A DNA stretch of 64,000 nucleotides from Euonymus europaeus (GCA_963580455.1 OY756964.1:6448001-6512000); one strand, 5' to 3'; counted from the first letter of the stretch, positions 22,578-35,200 are shown. Notes: generated by a model not told the origin, from the sequence alone. Made by a program: numbers and translations.

Positions 22578-22972
22578 TCATCTCCTCCGCGGCATAGGTG
22601 ATCTAGATCTCGACCTCCTCCTTCCCCTGTAATGAAAATCTGTAAACTTAGAACCAAGAACATTGCTAGCAAAGATTCAGAGGCTTTGAACTTTCACCTG
22701 ATTTGACATAATACCATGGGGGTTGTGCGTGTCTCGAAAGCATTAGCACATCTTAACCTTATTAGACTGCATAACAACATACCTGTTGGTCTCAAGAGGA
22801 GAGTAGGGAGAATGCCTGCGCTGAGAACGCTTGCTATGTGGTGACCTCGACAATTTTCTAGAAATGAAAACATCCATCATACTGTTTTGTGAGTTGCATG
22901 TATATGCATAATTCATGTGAGATGCTTAGCCTTGTGCATTCAAAACTTGAAGCAAGCTGTTGTCATAATATT

Positions 22973-23221
22973 CTAGCTTCTAAGAACACACAAATACACA
23001 CAAAAATCCATCAAGGACAAATATCCACAATAATACACAAATACCTTAGTTAAAGCAATTGTTCCCGTATGGGTATTTGCTGGATTCCGATGAAAATATC
23101 TATTAATTATTGTCATAACCATCTTTACATGTTCTCTTGTATTGAATTTCACCTGAAGTCCTTTTGAAGTCTCGTACACTAATAGTTCAGCGGATTGCAT
23201 CCCCTTGGTTCCCTTTGACAA
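22973..23221 (-). other. coding-like open frame inside the 1.4-kb intron 9 of the RS gene
   Basis: The 82-codon frame reads LLVYETSKGLQVKFNTREHV and so on, with a composition more like a real exon than the random frames nearby. A following TTGTATTGAAT/GGTATTTG region could hold splice sites. I do not recognise the protein. It could be an alternative exon, a captured exon or chance. Confidence 0.3.
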
Positions 23222-24272
23222 ATTTTTGTTTCATATTTGAATCACAGAAATAATTTTTTTTTTTTTTAAAAAGTCTCATATCTACCATTCACTAGTAATT
23301 TCGTAATATGATTTTTTAAGAATAAACTATGAGGAAATGAGCTTTTGGCGTAGCAGCGTAGTCTACTGTCTACTCCTAGTTCGAGTCCTATCTCACTACA
23401 ATAACAATGATAATGATAATAGTAAACGAACATAACTTATATATATGAAAATACACTGGGGACTAAAGGGGTGTCAGACTGTCAGTACATAGATCCATCA
23501 AAGAGTTATTATCTGACTAGTGACTACACAGAAGAAACCTTCTGTTATGAAGTGCGAAATTAGAGCCCTTGTCATGATTGTTGTATATCAACATCACTAC
23601 AAAGGCAAGACAGCTATTTACCAAGAATCCATCTCAGATAGTTGATAACATTTAGCAAAAATATCAATGTTCAGTGGAACATGGACCAGAGTCAAAATAT
23701 TTGCAGAAAAGTTTTTTCCTGCAGCGGAATGTAACTCAGGGAAGCCCCACCATTAACAAAGTTAAACATGTGAAATTAAAGTTCATACAACCATTCAGAA
23801 TGCACAGAAAACAAAATCATCCATTTTACAACTGATTCCACTATATGACATCATCTTTAAAGTGGCAACCTTTGAAAGCCAAATCGCTATTTGTGTCTAA
23901 AAAAGAGAGAGGAAGAAACCAAGCATAGATTACAATCCATATGGTGTATTGGTGTCAACACTTATCTGAATAAAAGCAGGCAATCCAAGTCAACAGTAGC
24001 TACTACCACCAAACAATAAAAAGAAACATATCTGGTCACATTTTTCTTGGAATTGACATGTGCGATATTTTGATCTCACAAAATAAAATTATTCACGAGA
24101 TGTTAATATGTCATGAAAGAAAACAGGGCCAGGCTATAATTCACAAGACAGATACCAATAACAGAAGTCGTACTGGAAAATTAAATAGACAACTCTGTAC
24201 ATGAAAGGAAAAAGAAGAAGAAAAAGAAGCAAAGAAGCATGCATAAAAGGGGGTAAACAATTATGCTAGTAC
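23222..24272. other. intron sequence with possible SINE remnant near 23340-23460
   Basis: It lies in intron 9 of the RS gene. A B-box-like CTAGTTCGAGTCCTATCTC at about 23378 after TGGCGTAGCAGCGTAGTC suggests a decayed tRNA-derived SINE followed by an (ATAATG)-like tail. The rest shows nothing notable. Confidence 0.35.
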
Positions 24273-27200
24273 CTTCTCCTAGACCTGACAGGTGAAGGTG
24301 ATAAATTACGTCTTCTTGCATGCAGCTTTCTACACAACATAAAAGAATGAGGAAACATATAGGCAATTGGAACAAAAAGAAATAGAAGAGGATCTCTGTG
24401 GCAAACCTTTCGGAATCATCTGATTCGTCATCACTTGAATCATGAGCACGAGTGACTGTGTTATCCTTGCTGCTTCTTCCCCTACTGCTAATTGATGAAG
24501 AGCGTCTTCTCTTATGCCTGCTTACATCACTTGAAAGATTATGTCTTACGTCACCTTTCTCCTTGCTATTTATGCTATCTCTTTTCGAGTTATTGGCCTC
24601 TTTAAGATGAGTTCTACAAACCCTATCTGCTTCCTTCTTATCCTCCTTAGCATCATGATGTGCAGACCTTTTCCTAGACTCTGATTCTTCAGATCTTTCA
24701 CCAGGCTTAGGATCTCGCTGTTTAATTCTTTCTTTTGAACCGTTCTGATCATTTGTCTTCTCCTTTCTTAGATGCTTTTCATCATCTCTCTTGCTATTAT
24801 CCCCTTGCTTCTCATCTTTCCTACTCCTGCTTTCTACCTCTTTAACAGAGTCTTTGCCATATGAACTCTTTTTATTTTCATTCCGATCATATTGACCTGG
24901 TCTAATTCTGGTTTCCCTACAACGAGGATCATCTACTGGCACTGCTGACTTCTCGCGAGGACACAATCACTTGGGTTTTCAGTTTTTTCACCCTCTTCTC
25001 CTAACATACCTTTCAAACCAGAACCATTAGAGCCATCCCGTGCTTTTTCAAAGTCAATCTCACCCCTTGCTTGAGAGACTACCTTAGGAGATGCATGCTT
25101 ATACTCCCTATCTTCCCTATCAACGGCCAACTCACTTGGAGCAGTGTTGTTATTGTTTCTAGCTCCACGGTACTATTTTTGTTCAAAGCACCCTGTAAAT
25201 ATTTCCCTACTTTACCATTCTCATCCAGATCTACCACTAAACCGCTCTTCTCAACTGCATCGTGCTTATCTCCAGGAAGATTCGTATCATCTGTCGGAGC
25301 AATAACATAATTTTTAATAGAATTTTGGATTTCCTTATCTCCATCTTCCTTATCATCATCAGAACTGTAATTTTCAAGACCCAATACATTTCCATCAGAG
25401 CTAGAACTACGTTTTTCACTGACTACTACAGTCCCAGAATCCTTAGTTTTCACTTGAACCACAACCCTTGCACGAGCACTCGAAATTGGATCAACTGAGG
25501 CAGGTGGCACTGAAACCTTCTTATGATTCAAACTAGAAGTATTCTGGTCAACTGCAGCAGCCAAAATACAAATCATGGGATAAGAAGCAGAGAAAGGTTG
25601 GTGCACTCTGCTACACACGCTACGAGCTTATATAAATACGTCAAAAACGTAAATGTGTAAACAAAATTACCTTCTACTGGCAGATCATCTTCATCAATCA
25701 CTTTTGTTGCAATTTCATTGAAAAGCTCATCTGTCACCTGGTAAAAACACAAAACTCATGACCATCATAGGAAAATGTTAGACAACAGAATAATCCATCG
25801 TTAGGCAGCCCCAACCTTCAAAAGAACTTCAGTTAGAATGCGTTTTATTTCCTGGTTGATTGCCGCAGTTTTAGTAGCTTCCTTGTAATCCTACAGACAG
25901 CCGGAAAAGAAAGAAATAAAAAAGGAGCAATCATACCTAAAGATCAAATGAGTAACTAAATCAAAGAAACAATCACTACCAACTACCGAGTGAAGAAAAA
26001 TAGAAGAAAAAAAATTAATTATCTTGGTAACAAAGACCTTCAGAAATACTGAAAGCAAAAAAAAATCAAGAATGGAAGAACCTCCTCATCCTTGTCTTCC
26101 GTTGACCTAGAAGAATCAATGCTTTTGCTATCAACTTGATCACCATTTCCAAAAGATCTGTCGACGCCTTCATCTTCAATGGATTTTGTATCCTCTTTCG
26201 GATGGTCAAGGTAAGACTTTGTGATCACAGAAGCATTCTTAATTATCTCTTCTTTTAGCCAATTAGGCACGGAAGCCTGAAGTTTCCACATAAAAGAACT
26301 GAATAATGATATTGTTGCTATAATGGGTAGAAAAAGCACAAGAACATTTACCTTCTTAGGGTGTTCAGAAACACTACCATATGCATCATCCGGGAAACCT
26401 GTATTGGGATTCAGTGCAGGACCAGGGACAAGAATCATGACGAGTAGCGTAACCAGGCTGCATAAGTGCATCACGATCGCGATTAAACCCTGGAGCAAAA
26501 TCTAAAGGTTGGTCACTAAGGTCAGTGGAAGGATTAGCTGTGTGATTGCCAAATGCGAAGGGTTGTTCAGTCAAAACTAATTTGCTAACAGCAGGCAAAG
26601 ATGATTGCAAAAGGTTTTGCCCTTCCTGAGCCGACGAATTAGGTAATGACGCCAATGATTTGTACAGCTGATCCTTCTGCTCCATAATCCCCTCTTTTCC
26701 TGCCATATAATGAAGCAGTCAGTATTATGAACTGCCAGAAAGCTAAAAACAATTCCAGTTCAATTTGGCTTCAAAAAAATCTGCTCTTCAGTTATATACA
26801 AACAAAAATGTTCTATGCTGCTTTAAGAATAGTGAATTACCTATCCTAAAAATTTCTGCAATGCAGGTTAATAGCAGCATAATGTTCACTTCCATTAATT
26901 ACAGCAAAGTCTGATTGAGTAGAACATGAATTCCAGCACAGCTAGTCTATTGGGAAAGAAAGCTATCACCTTAACCATTTCATATTGCCAGGTTTCCAAG
27001 ATAGGGCAGTTGTTTCTCTGTGTATCCTCAAATGAGATTCATATAATAAAATCTTATTCCAGCTGCATAACTAGCTTTCTCCAATAAATTTTATGGACAA
27101 TAAAAAGTTTCAAAAACAAAAAATGGCATCTCCTTTTTTTCTCTCTTTTTATAAGGGTGGGGAGTGGGGAAGGGAGAGCATGTGAAAAAATAAAATCATA

Positions 27201-29649
27201 ATTAAATGCTTCCAACTTAGTGCTAATTCATTGAAAAGACATCAACTGCGCCATGGAGCTTCAGCCTTGATGTTGTACCTCAGTACCTCCACATTTAGCC
27301 AACAACAAATTTATATTAACAGTAAAAATAAATATCAGTAAGGTCTAAAACTCAAAATATCATGAGCAATAACGGATCTCTCCAAAGGAAGTCACATTTA
27401 CAAGTGATCATCAAAGTCAAGACAATTGAAAAACAAAAGATCACCCAAAAAAAGATGAATTCCACGAAGCAGCCCCTGAACATAGGCTTTTTATGCAAGT
27501 TTAGTATGCTAAGTGAATTATTACCTGTAACAGAAGAATAACTAGAAGGTACCTCTTACTGATGAACAGACGTGCTTGCCAGAAAACTTTCTCGATGAGA
27601 AAATGCAGCATGTGAAGTTCCATCCTTTGCAACATATGGTAAATGGCCATTTGGAAGATATGAAGATGTGCCACAGTTCATGGACGAAGTCTCCTGCATA
27701 TAAACCGTTGGTGGTCTGCGATGTGCTGATGAGACTGGAAAATGTTGATGATTTGATGGGAGAATTGACTGCTGTTGAACTTCTTGATAAGGATAATTAA
27801 CAGCTTGTGGTTGATGTTCATGAAATCTGCCTTGCTCTTCATGTCTGCCAAAAGGTGTAAACTGAGACTGTGGATGCTGATCATCCATAGAAGCTTTAGC
27901 AGATGCCCATGCTCTAGCTTTGGCAGCCCAGTCCACCTCCATATTATGGGCTGCTATTGGAAGATCAATAAATCTTTAATCTTACATGAATATTACACAA
28001 ACAAAGGGATGCAACGTATATGTTCATAAAACAAAAGGATTGGAGACACACGTCCAGCATATGTTGTGGCAAATTAATTGCATTCCTGAAGCATTGATGT
28101 ATGATCTTAGTTTGAAATCTCTATGGATAAATACCATCATATCCCTTAATTTTGTGTAAACCAAGGTACCAAACAGAGACGACTTAAAACCCAATGAAAG
28201 AGGAGATTCTATTGGCATATCAAAATGCTATTAAAAAAATTTCTTTCACCTTTTCCTTTTCACCACATAATAACTTGACCATCATTACCCATATTTCCAA
28301 AACTTGTGATCACCACACAGTATAGTTGAGCCAATAAAGTGAATGATGCATCTTCAACAGAAATACAAAATAACTAACATGAGCACTACCACTCTAATCT
28401 AGCATTAGAAGGTCAAAAGTATAAATTCTATTGTTAACAAGCACATGCACTGAACTATCTCACTCAGCAAGATGAAACAGTAATTAGCAACAAACCGCTA
28501 TTAACAACTTACTTGTGTAATCCCAAGCATGGTTATGTCCCCAGTTAGAGTTTCCCCATTCCTACAAGAGTTGATAGAGCAACATATTAATACCTACTTG
28601 GACAAGAAAAATGCCAAAATTTTTGAAGTGGTTCTAGTTAACAAATACTTCCATGTTGTTTAAGCATCAATACATCATTACCCAAAGAACTTCAAATAAT
28701 TCTTGAAAAAGGATGAAAAAACATCATATATCCTTCTTGTCAGTCAGGAGAAAACAATCAACAATTCATGAACAAAATGCAAACCATCCCAGCCACTTAA
28801 AGCATACACAGTAATCTACCAACCACAAATGCAGTGATTGGCACAGAGGTTCGGGGTCCCCGAGGGAAGCATTCCGAAGGAGGTTTTGCGAATCCCTAAT
28901 TGACATTTTAAGGGGTCAGAGGAGTTTGGGGGTTCGCAAATCCAACCACCAATTTCTGAACCTTGAACCCCCAAAGAAGGGGATTCGTGGTTGTTCACCC
29001 AGCAACAATACTTGAAAAGACTACAATCTTCACGACACCTCCCCCACCTAATCAAGTTTTTGTATCTTAAAATCGTCACCTCTCCAACCATACCCCAACC
29101 CTCACCTCCCCAAACCCAAAAAACCATCGCGCCAATCGTAGTCGAAATTGAAAACCAAATATTTAAACAGAATAACTGAGGACAGTGGCAAGGGCAAAAT
29201 AAAAGGCTCGGGATAAGAAATTATGCTAATTACCTTGTTAACCTGTGGGTAAGATTGAGGAATCTGAGGCGGCAATATAGGTCGAGAACGAGGGGGAGGA
29301 AGGAACTGGTTGCTGTGAGAGAGGAGTGCCGCACGATAAGAAAGGTGATACGACGGTGGAGCATAGGAGGAAGAAAAGAGAGGATGGTCGGATTGAGACG
29401 GTGGAGGAGGAGGAGGAGGTGCCCATTGAGGGGGAGGCGAGGGAGAGTATGAGGATGGATGGTAATGAAATTTGTTGGAATACCATGAGCCTTGTGGAGG
29501 GACTGGTGGTATTGGCGGTGGTGGTTTCTGTTGCTGATAGTGATGGTAACGGTGGGGATCCGCCGGTGGCGATAGAATTGGCGGTCTCATGTGGTGGTGA
29601 GGCTGTTGGTACGCGTCCATATCCCTAGTCTAGGTTTTGATCTTTATAA

Positions 29650-30965
29650 GAGCACTTGCTACACTTTCGCTGTCTCATTCCCGATGTTAACAGTTTACAT
29701 GATCACTTTTCAGGATAGGGAGACCGATGTTAACAGTTTACATGATCACTTTTCAGGATAGGGAGTCGGTTTCAGCTATACGCACCCAGAAGTGTCCCTA
29801 TATTAATTCCTTACATTTTAAATTTCGAAATTTGACATTTAAAATTTAAATGTATAACGGTAACATTTTTAAATAGTACAACAGTCATTATTTTGAATTT
29901 CAAATTTCGAAATTCAAAATTTGAATTGTAGATGGTATAAATGTAATTTTGTTGAAAAGTACAACGGCTATACTTTTAAATTCTATATAATATGTGGTTT
30001 TCTTCCATAAAATTCATCCAACACTCTCTCTCAAATCTTGATTTTTTCTTCTTCGTATTCATCTCAATTTCAAAATGTTTCAATTTTTTAGGAGAAGATC
30101 TCAACAACTTCTTGACTCCTCTGAAAAAGATGTTCTACAAGCAACTATTGGAGGAGAAAGTGAAGAGGGAGATGCGAGTAGACGTCGAGGTTCTATTCCT
30201 GATCGTGTCCATATCAATCGTGATCGTAAGACCGATCATGAAAACTTGTTGCGTGATTATTTTGCTTCAACCCCAACATTTCCTGAAAGGTTATTTCGAA
30301 GACGATTTCGAATGAGTCGAAATTTATTTCTTCGCATTCATGATGCTGTTATAGCTTATGATGACTACTTTGTGCAACGTGGAAATGCTGCACACACAGA
30401 GGGATTATCTTCATTACAAAAAGTCACTGCTGCACTGAGGATGTTGTGCTATGGAGTTTCTGGAGACATGGTCGACGAATATCTTCGACTAGCAGAAAGC
30501 ACAACAAATGAGGCTATGAAAAGATTTGTTGAAGCTGTGATCAGTGTTTTTGGTGATGAATATTTGAGGTCACCTACTCAAAATGACATTGGAAGGTTAC
30601 TCCATTTGCATGAAGAGCGTGGATTCCCAGGAATGCTTGGGAGCATTGATTGTATGCATTGGTCTTGGAAAAATTGTCCAAGCGGTTGGAAAGGTCACTA
30701 CTCGGGCCATTGTGGTGATACAACTGTGATTCTAGAAGCAGTAGTCTCACGTGATTTGTGGATATGGCACTCTTTTTTTGGTCTTCCCAGATCACTTAAT
30801 GACATCAACGTTGTTGAACGCTCTCCCGTCTTTGCAGATGTAATCAATGGTCGTGCTCCTCCAGTGAACTTCATCATCAATGGTCATGAATACGACACGG
30901 GATATTATCTTGCTGATGGCCGTGTAGCTGGAGAAGAGAAAGAGAGTCCGCCATTTGTGAAATAA
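29650..30965 (+). pseudogene. PIF/Harbinger transposase remnant, truncated before the third catalytic residue
   Basis: A 296-codon frame (30075-30965) has the plant Harbinger transposase layout. An N-terminal FPERLFRRRFRMSRNLFLRI block is followed by a helical region with ALRMLCYGVSGDMVDEYL. Next comes the first DDE aspartate in GMLGSIDCMHW, and then the second in SLNDINVVERSP. The frame then runs into unrelated sequence at about 30930 and stops, so the final conserved part with the catalytic glutamate is missing. The protein cannot be an active transposase. Upstream, AACGG repeats and an AT-rich promoter precede the ATG, as in intact PIF elements. The left terminus is placed at 29650 because GAGCACTTGCTACAC follows a TAA (29647-29649). 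No matching right end was found. Confidence 0.85.
29681..29766. repeat. 43-bp exact tandem duplication
   Basis: CCGATGTTAACAGTTTACAT starts at 29681 and again at 29724. The two 43-bp units appear identical until the last few bases. It sits at the left end of the PIF element, within 150 bp of the RS gene start codon. Confidence 0.9.
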
Positions 30966-31489
30966 GGCCGCATGGGACTGGATTTAACCGTTATAAACAT
31001 TGTAGCTAAATAAAATGACCCGCACTTGGTGAGGTAAGGCTTTGAACCTGATCATGGCCAAGGGGCCGACCATTCGTCCCAAATCTGCAACCTACTCTTT
31101 CGGCTGATGTTTTAAATTGTTATGGGCTAATTGGTGTCCTCCCATCTCACTTTCAAATTTATAAAAAGCATAGCTCAATTTGAAGTGGATGAAATGTTGG
31201 AAAATGTTCACCCAACCTTTACAAACATCATTTTTATATAACCAAAAATTCCTCGGCTTAAGCTCTCTTTGTTTTGGAGAAAATACCCTTAGGATGCCTT
31301 TGATATGGGGATAAGAATTTAGGGGTATAATTTATTACCCATGCAACATGTTATAAGGGTAATAACAAATATGACGAATAATTGTTACTCTTGTTTGGTA
31401 AATATCGGTAAAATTTACCCGAGTATTCATTACTATTGTTTGTTATGACTATGCATTACTAGTGTAATACAATTACCCTAGGGGTAAGG
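30966..31489. mobile_element. unidentified element remnants
   Basis: The segment 30966-31270 reads like part of a former coding or tRNA-like retroelement (GGTGAGGTAAGGCTTTGAACCTG and so on), but I cannot name it. From about 31280 to 31480, phrases such as GGGGTATAATTTATTACCC and GGGTAATAA alternate, as in MITEs whose ends read GGGTAATAA. Boundaries are unclear. Confidence 0.35.
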
Positions 31490-32205
31490 TTGGGATCAAG
31501 GATCGGGCTCGAGCCTTGTGGGGTTCAAGATCAGGCCCAAGATAGGTCAGGGTCCGGAATCGGTTACAGGTCATATAAGGGTTTGAGATCAAGCCCGGGT
31601 CTTGTTGTAGTACAGGATCTGGCCCGAGACAAGTCCGGGTCCAAGATCCTGCCTAGTCATGTAGGAGTTAGAGATTTGGACCTGGTCTTGTTGAGATCCG
31701 GGATCGAGCCCGGGACACGTCAGGGTCCGGGTCATATAAGGATCCGATATCGAGCTCGTCTTGTCAGTGTTCGGGATTGAGCTCGAGACAGGTCGATGTC
31801 CGGGATCGAGTCGGGGTCCTGGATCAGGCTTGGGTCATATAGGGGTTTGGGATCGAGCCCGGGTCTTGTCAGGTCCAGGATCTGACCTAGGACAGATCAA
31901 GGTCCGGGTCATCTAGGGGTCCGAGATCAGGCTCGGGTTTTGTTAGGGTTTGGGATCTGGCTCGGGACAGGTCTGGGTCATGTAGGGGTTCGAGATCTAG
32001 TCGGGTCTTGTCAGGGTCTAGAATCGAGCCCGAAACAGGTATGGGTCTGCGATTGAGTTTAAGTTATACAGGAATCTGAGATCGAGCACGAGTGTGAATG
32101 TTCGAGAACAGCCCAGGTCTTGTCGAGCTCCAGAATCGAGCCTGGGACAGGTCATTGTGCAGGATCGTGACGGGGACAGGTCGGGGGGTCTTGTCAGAAT
32201 TACCA
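31490..32205. repeat. GC-rich degenerate minisatellite
   Basis: About 700 bp consist of variants of GGGTCCGGGATCGAGCCCGGG joined by TCTTGTCAGG or ACAGGTC, with a longer cycle marked by GGTCATATAGGGGT at about 31570, 31665, 31735, 31838, 31905 and 31978 (roughly 70-100 bp apart). Composition is near 57% GC in an AT-rich genome. The open frame at 31490-31780 has the period of the repeat and is not evidence of a gene. Sequence returns abruptly to MITE-like DNA at both edges (ATTACCCTAGGGGTAAG and AGAATTACCATTG). Confidence 0.82.
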
Positions 32206-32225
32206 TTGTTAGCCTAAAGCTGGCA

Positions 32226-35200
32226 AAACTGCTCCGCCCCGCCCAGAGCGAGTTTTTCCCACCCTGATTTTTCTGTGGGGCGAGGACAGGGCACAAAATC
32301 TTGCCTCGAAGGGGCGAAATTTGAAATTTCCCCGCACCCCACCCCGAAATATATATATATGTGGCCACAGACTCTAGTACAAGCGTTTGTAAATTAAAAA
32401 CTTACAGACCTTGCACAAAAGGCCCCTCCAAAATTGAATTTATATGGGCCCTCTTATTTGAACCCCACCGTATCAGCGTTTTGTCCGTATAAGAGCAAGC
32501 CTATATATATATATATACATATACACATGTTTATATGTGTATATCTATATATATAAAATTTTGCTCTTAGACTGACTGATTTTGTGCCCATCTGATTAGA
32601 TCAATGGCCCATATCTGAAGAGTAAAGTCTTTACCCCTCTTCTTTATCTGCTCAACCCGATCATGTTTCTTCTCCTTTTGCATGATCTAGCTTCTTCTCC
32701 TCCCACTGAGTTCGCCACCCATCCGAGAACCCTTTCTTCCTCGCGCAACCCACCCACGATAGTCTATCAAACCCTAAATTGCACCCACATATGATTTCTT
32801 CTTCCTCCCTCTTATCTTCTCCAGCAGCGAGACAATGGTCTTCTTTGCCATTCGTCTTCTATGGAACTCGCCTCTGCTCAGGTTCCTCTCCTGAATAGAT
32901 CTTGGTGTTCAACGCATGACCTGTCTTCTCTTCAGCTCGGTTTCTCCATCCATCACAATCTTCTCCCCTGCTCTGGTTCTTCAATGCGACCCTTCTTCTC
33001 CTCTAAGGTATTTTGATTTTGTTATTCATTAATTGAAATGTAGTGTTCATTGCTCTTGCAATAGATTTTGCTTTCTTAGAATTCGAGGCAAAGTATTATG
33101 TTGGTTCTAAATTTCAATTTCCATGTTCCTAAAGACAACAGATTGATTTGTTTATCTCATCTCACTATTGTTTTATGTCATGATTCTAGGTTTTATCGAA
33201 AGTGGCATGATTTGGAAGAGCAATAGTCCATGCATTTGTCAAAGAAAAATAACATATATATAAAGAACAAAGAAAAATAGATGAGTAGAAGACTAGATTT
33301 TGTTGGAATCTCATGAATAAATGAGTGTTTAATTGCTGCAATCAAGGTCTTGAACTTAAGATTGCTCCCGCTGTTTTGGTGTAATGGTTGGATTCTATTT
33401 GTTGTTGTTAATGTTTTTGTTATTGGGAATGAAGTGTTGAAAGCTTTGTTATTGGGAATGAAATGTTGATAGTTTTGTGAGTGAGTTTTTAGTCATATAT
33501 GAATACTTTATTTTCTCCTTCTACTTGTTGAAAAAGATTGGTCATTTCTTGATTCAGAAAATTTAAACTCCAATGAAGAACATAAACAAAAGATTGGCCA
33601 TATTGTTTCTGCTGGAGGAATCACCTAGACTTGGACGGTTTTGGTTTCAATTGGTTATGAAGAATTTGTGGATTAATTGGTTAGTACATCACCCTGCAGA
33701 CATGTGTCTTTTATATTTGACAAGGGTGTCCATCTAGCCATATAGCACCAACTGCAGGTCTCATGTCAATTTTTTATAAAAGTATCAATGGAGATGAGAA
33801 GAGTTCAAAAATAGTTCAATTAACGATCAAAAAAAGCTTGATTAAGTTGCTTCAATAGAACCTCAAATTAAAATTTTACATTCTACAGTTACTTCAAACA
33901 AGCTACATGCCTACTTTGTAGTATCAAAGACTTTGAACTTTAAACTTTGAAGTAATGGATATGGTGATGGTTTGGAATTTTGAATGAAAGTAGCTATTTA
34001 TTTCATGCAGCTACTGCTATGAGTCTGCTCTGGTTTGGAATTTAGAATGAAAGTAGTTGTTTATTTCATGTTGCTACTAGTATGAGTCTGCTCTGGTTTG
34101 GAATTTAGAATGAAATTAGCTGTCTATTTTATCCTTTATATTAAGTGTGTAATCGGGTTAATTGATGTACTAGAAAGAAAAAGCTCTTGATGAAGAACTT
34201 GAAATTGTTTTTTTATTGAAGAACTTCAGTTGTGTTGCAATAAACTCTTATTGATGCTGAAGAATGATTACACAGGTTGCAGTCAAAAGAGTAGCACCAT
34301 TTCTAGCACAATAATACATGTCTATACAAAAATTTTGTCTACCAAGTTTCTACTATCAAAGAATATATAAAATGCTACATTTCTTTTGGACCTAGTTAGT
34401 TGAGAAATAGCCGTGTGACATCCTCCCTGAGCAACAATTTTGACATGAAACAAATGAAGATGCTTGTCTAACCTGCAACAAACCACAGTAGCAAAATAGA
34501 ATCAATGCCTGCAAAGAATTTGACATATCCATAGCAGCACAACCAAAGATCATTCACAATATAGATTGAATTGTCAATCCATTTAAAACCAAATTCTGAA
34601 TCAATTTATAAATCCAAGATAAACCTCAAACAGAACTTAAAAGAATCAAAAGTTATGGTTTGAGATTGCTTCCTCGTCCTCCCTCTTATGTTGATTGTTG
34701 TAATCCACATATACCCAATATATGTTGCTCCTTCAACAGCTCTATTTCATTCAGTAGTATCTGCAAGACAGCCAATAATTTTGAATAATTAATATTTATG
34801 AAGTATAAGCCAAAGAATAAATGAAACTAAGTACAAAAACTTTGTTTTCACTAGACTCATGGAGTTGATTCCTTCACAGTAGTGTGTATGAATAAGCCAA
34901 GGGAAGATATTAAACCTAATTGTACCTTTAAGTGAAAAACCCCTCACAATACCTTTCGCCTTTGTACGAACCCGAACCCTTAATCGCGAACTCCAAATCG
35001 CGAAACTTAAATCTGGAAGCCCAAATCATTAACACAAAATTTCTAGCCATAGATGAGACATGAGGGTTCTTACTCGCAACAGCGAGGAGTAAAAAACAAG
35101 AGAGATGATTTTGATCTCCGACTTCCAGATCGTGCCTTCCAAATCGTGAGTTCATGACAGTAAAGCCACAGCTCATGCCTTCCCAATCGCCCCCTCGAAG

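Larger units (their letters stand above)
22578..29620 (-). pseudogene. proline-rich / RS-rich nuclear protein gene, interrupted by a stop codon and three frameshifts
   Basis: Eleven exons can be placed: 29620-29234, 28561-28513, 27953-27525, 26699-26352, 26276-26082, 25890-25816, 25737-25671, 25551-24407, 24329-24273, 22857-22783 and 22626-22578. All have GT-AG borders. Exon 1 encodes a His/Pro/Tyr-rich domain with polyproline runs. The middle is Gln/Ser-rich, with a conserved-looking helical block (SVPNWLKEEII, then INQEIKRILTEVLLK and TDELFNEIATKVIDEDD). Exon 8 is highly charged (Lys/Glu/Asp/Ser), and the last three exons end in an RS tail (RRRSRSRSPMPRRR). Such composition suggests a pre-mRNA processing or splicing factor, but I do not recognise the family. 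Lesions: an in-frame TAA at 27556-27558; about one extra base near 26430; one missing base near 25155; one missing base near 24958. Without them all exon phases agree and the protein would be 958 aa. A transposon starts 29 bases upstream of the ATG. Confidence 0.8.

Noticed and set aside
28816..29179. Open frames on both strands in intron 1 of the RS gene
   Set aside because: They lie between well-defined splice sites and show no family similarity; the GC-richer composition alone does not make a gene.
29238..29628. Arg-rich and other frames overlapping RS gene exon 1
   Set aside because: They are frame shadows of the proline-rich coding sequence.
31490..31780. 96-codon open frame as a gene
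   Set aside because: It follows the minisatellite period and has no independent protein signal.
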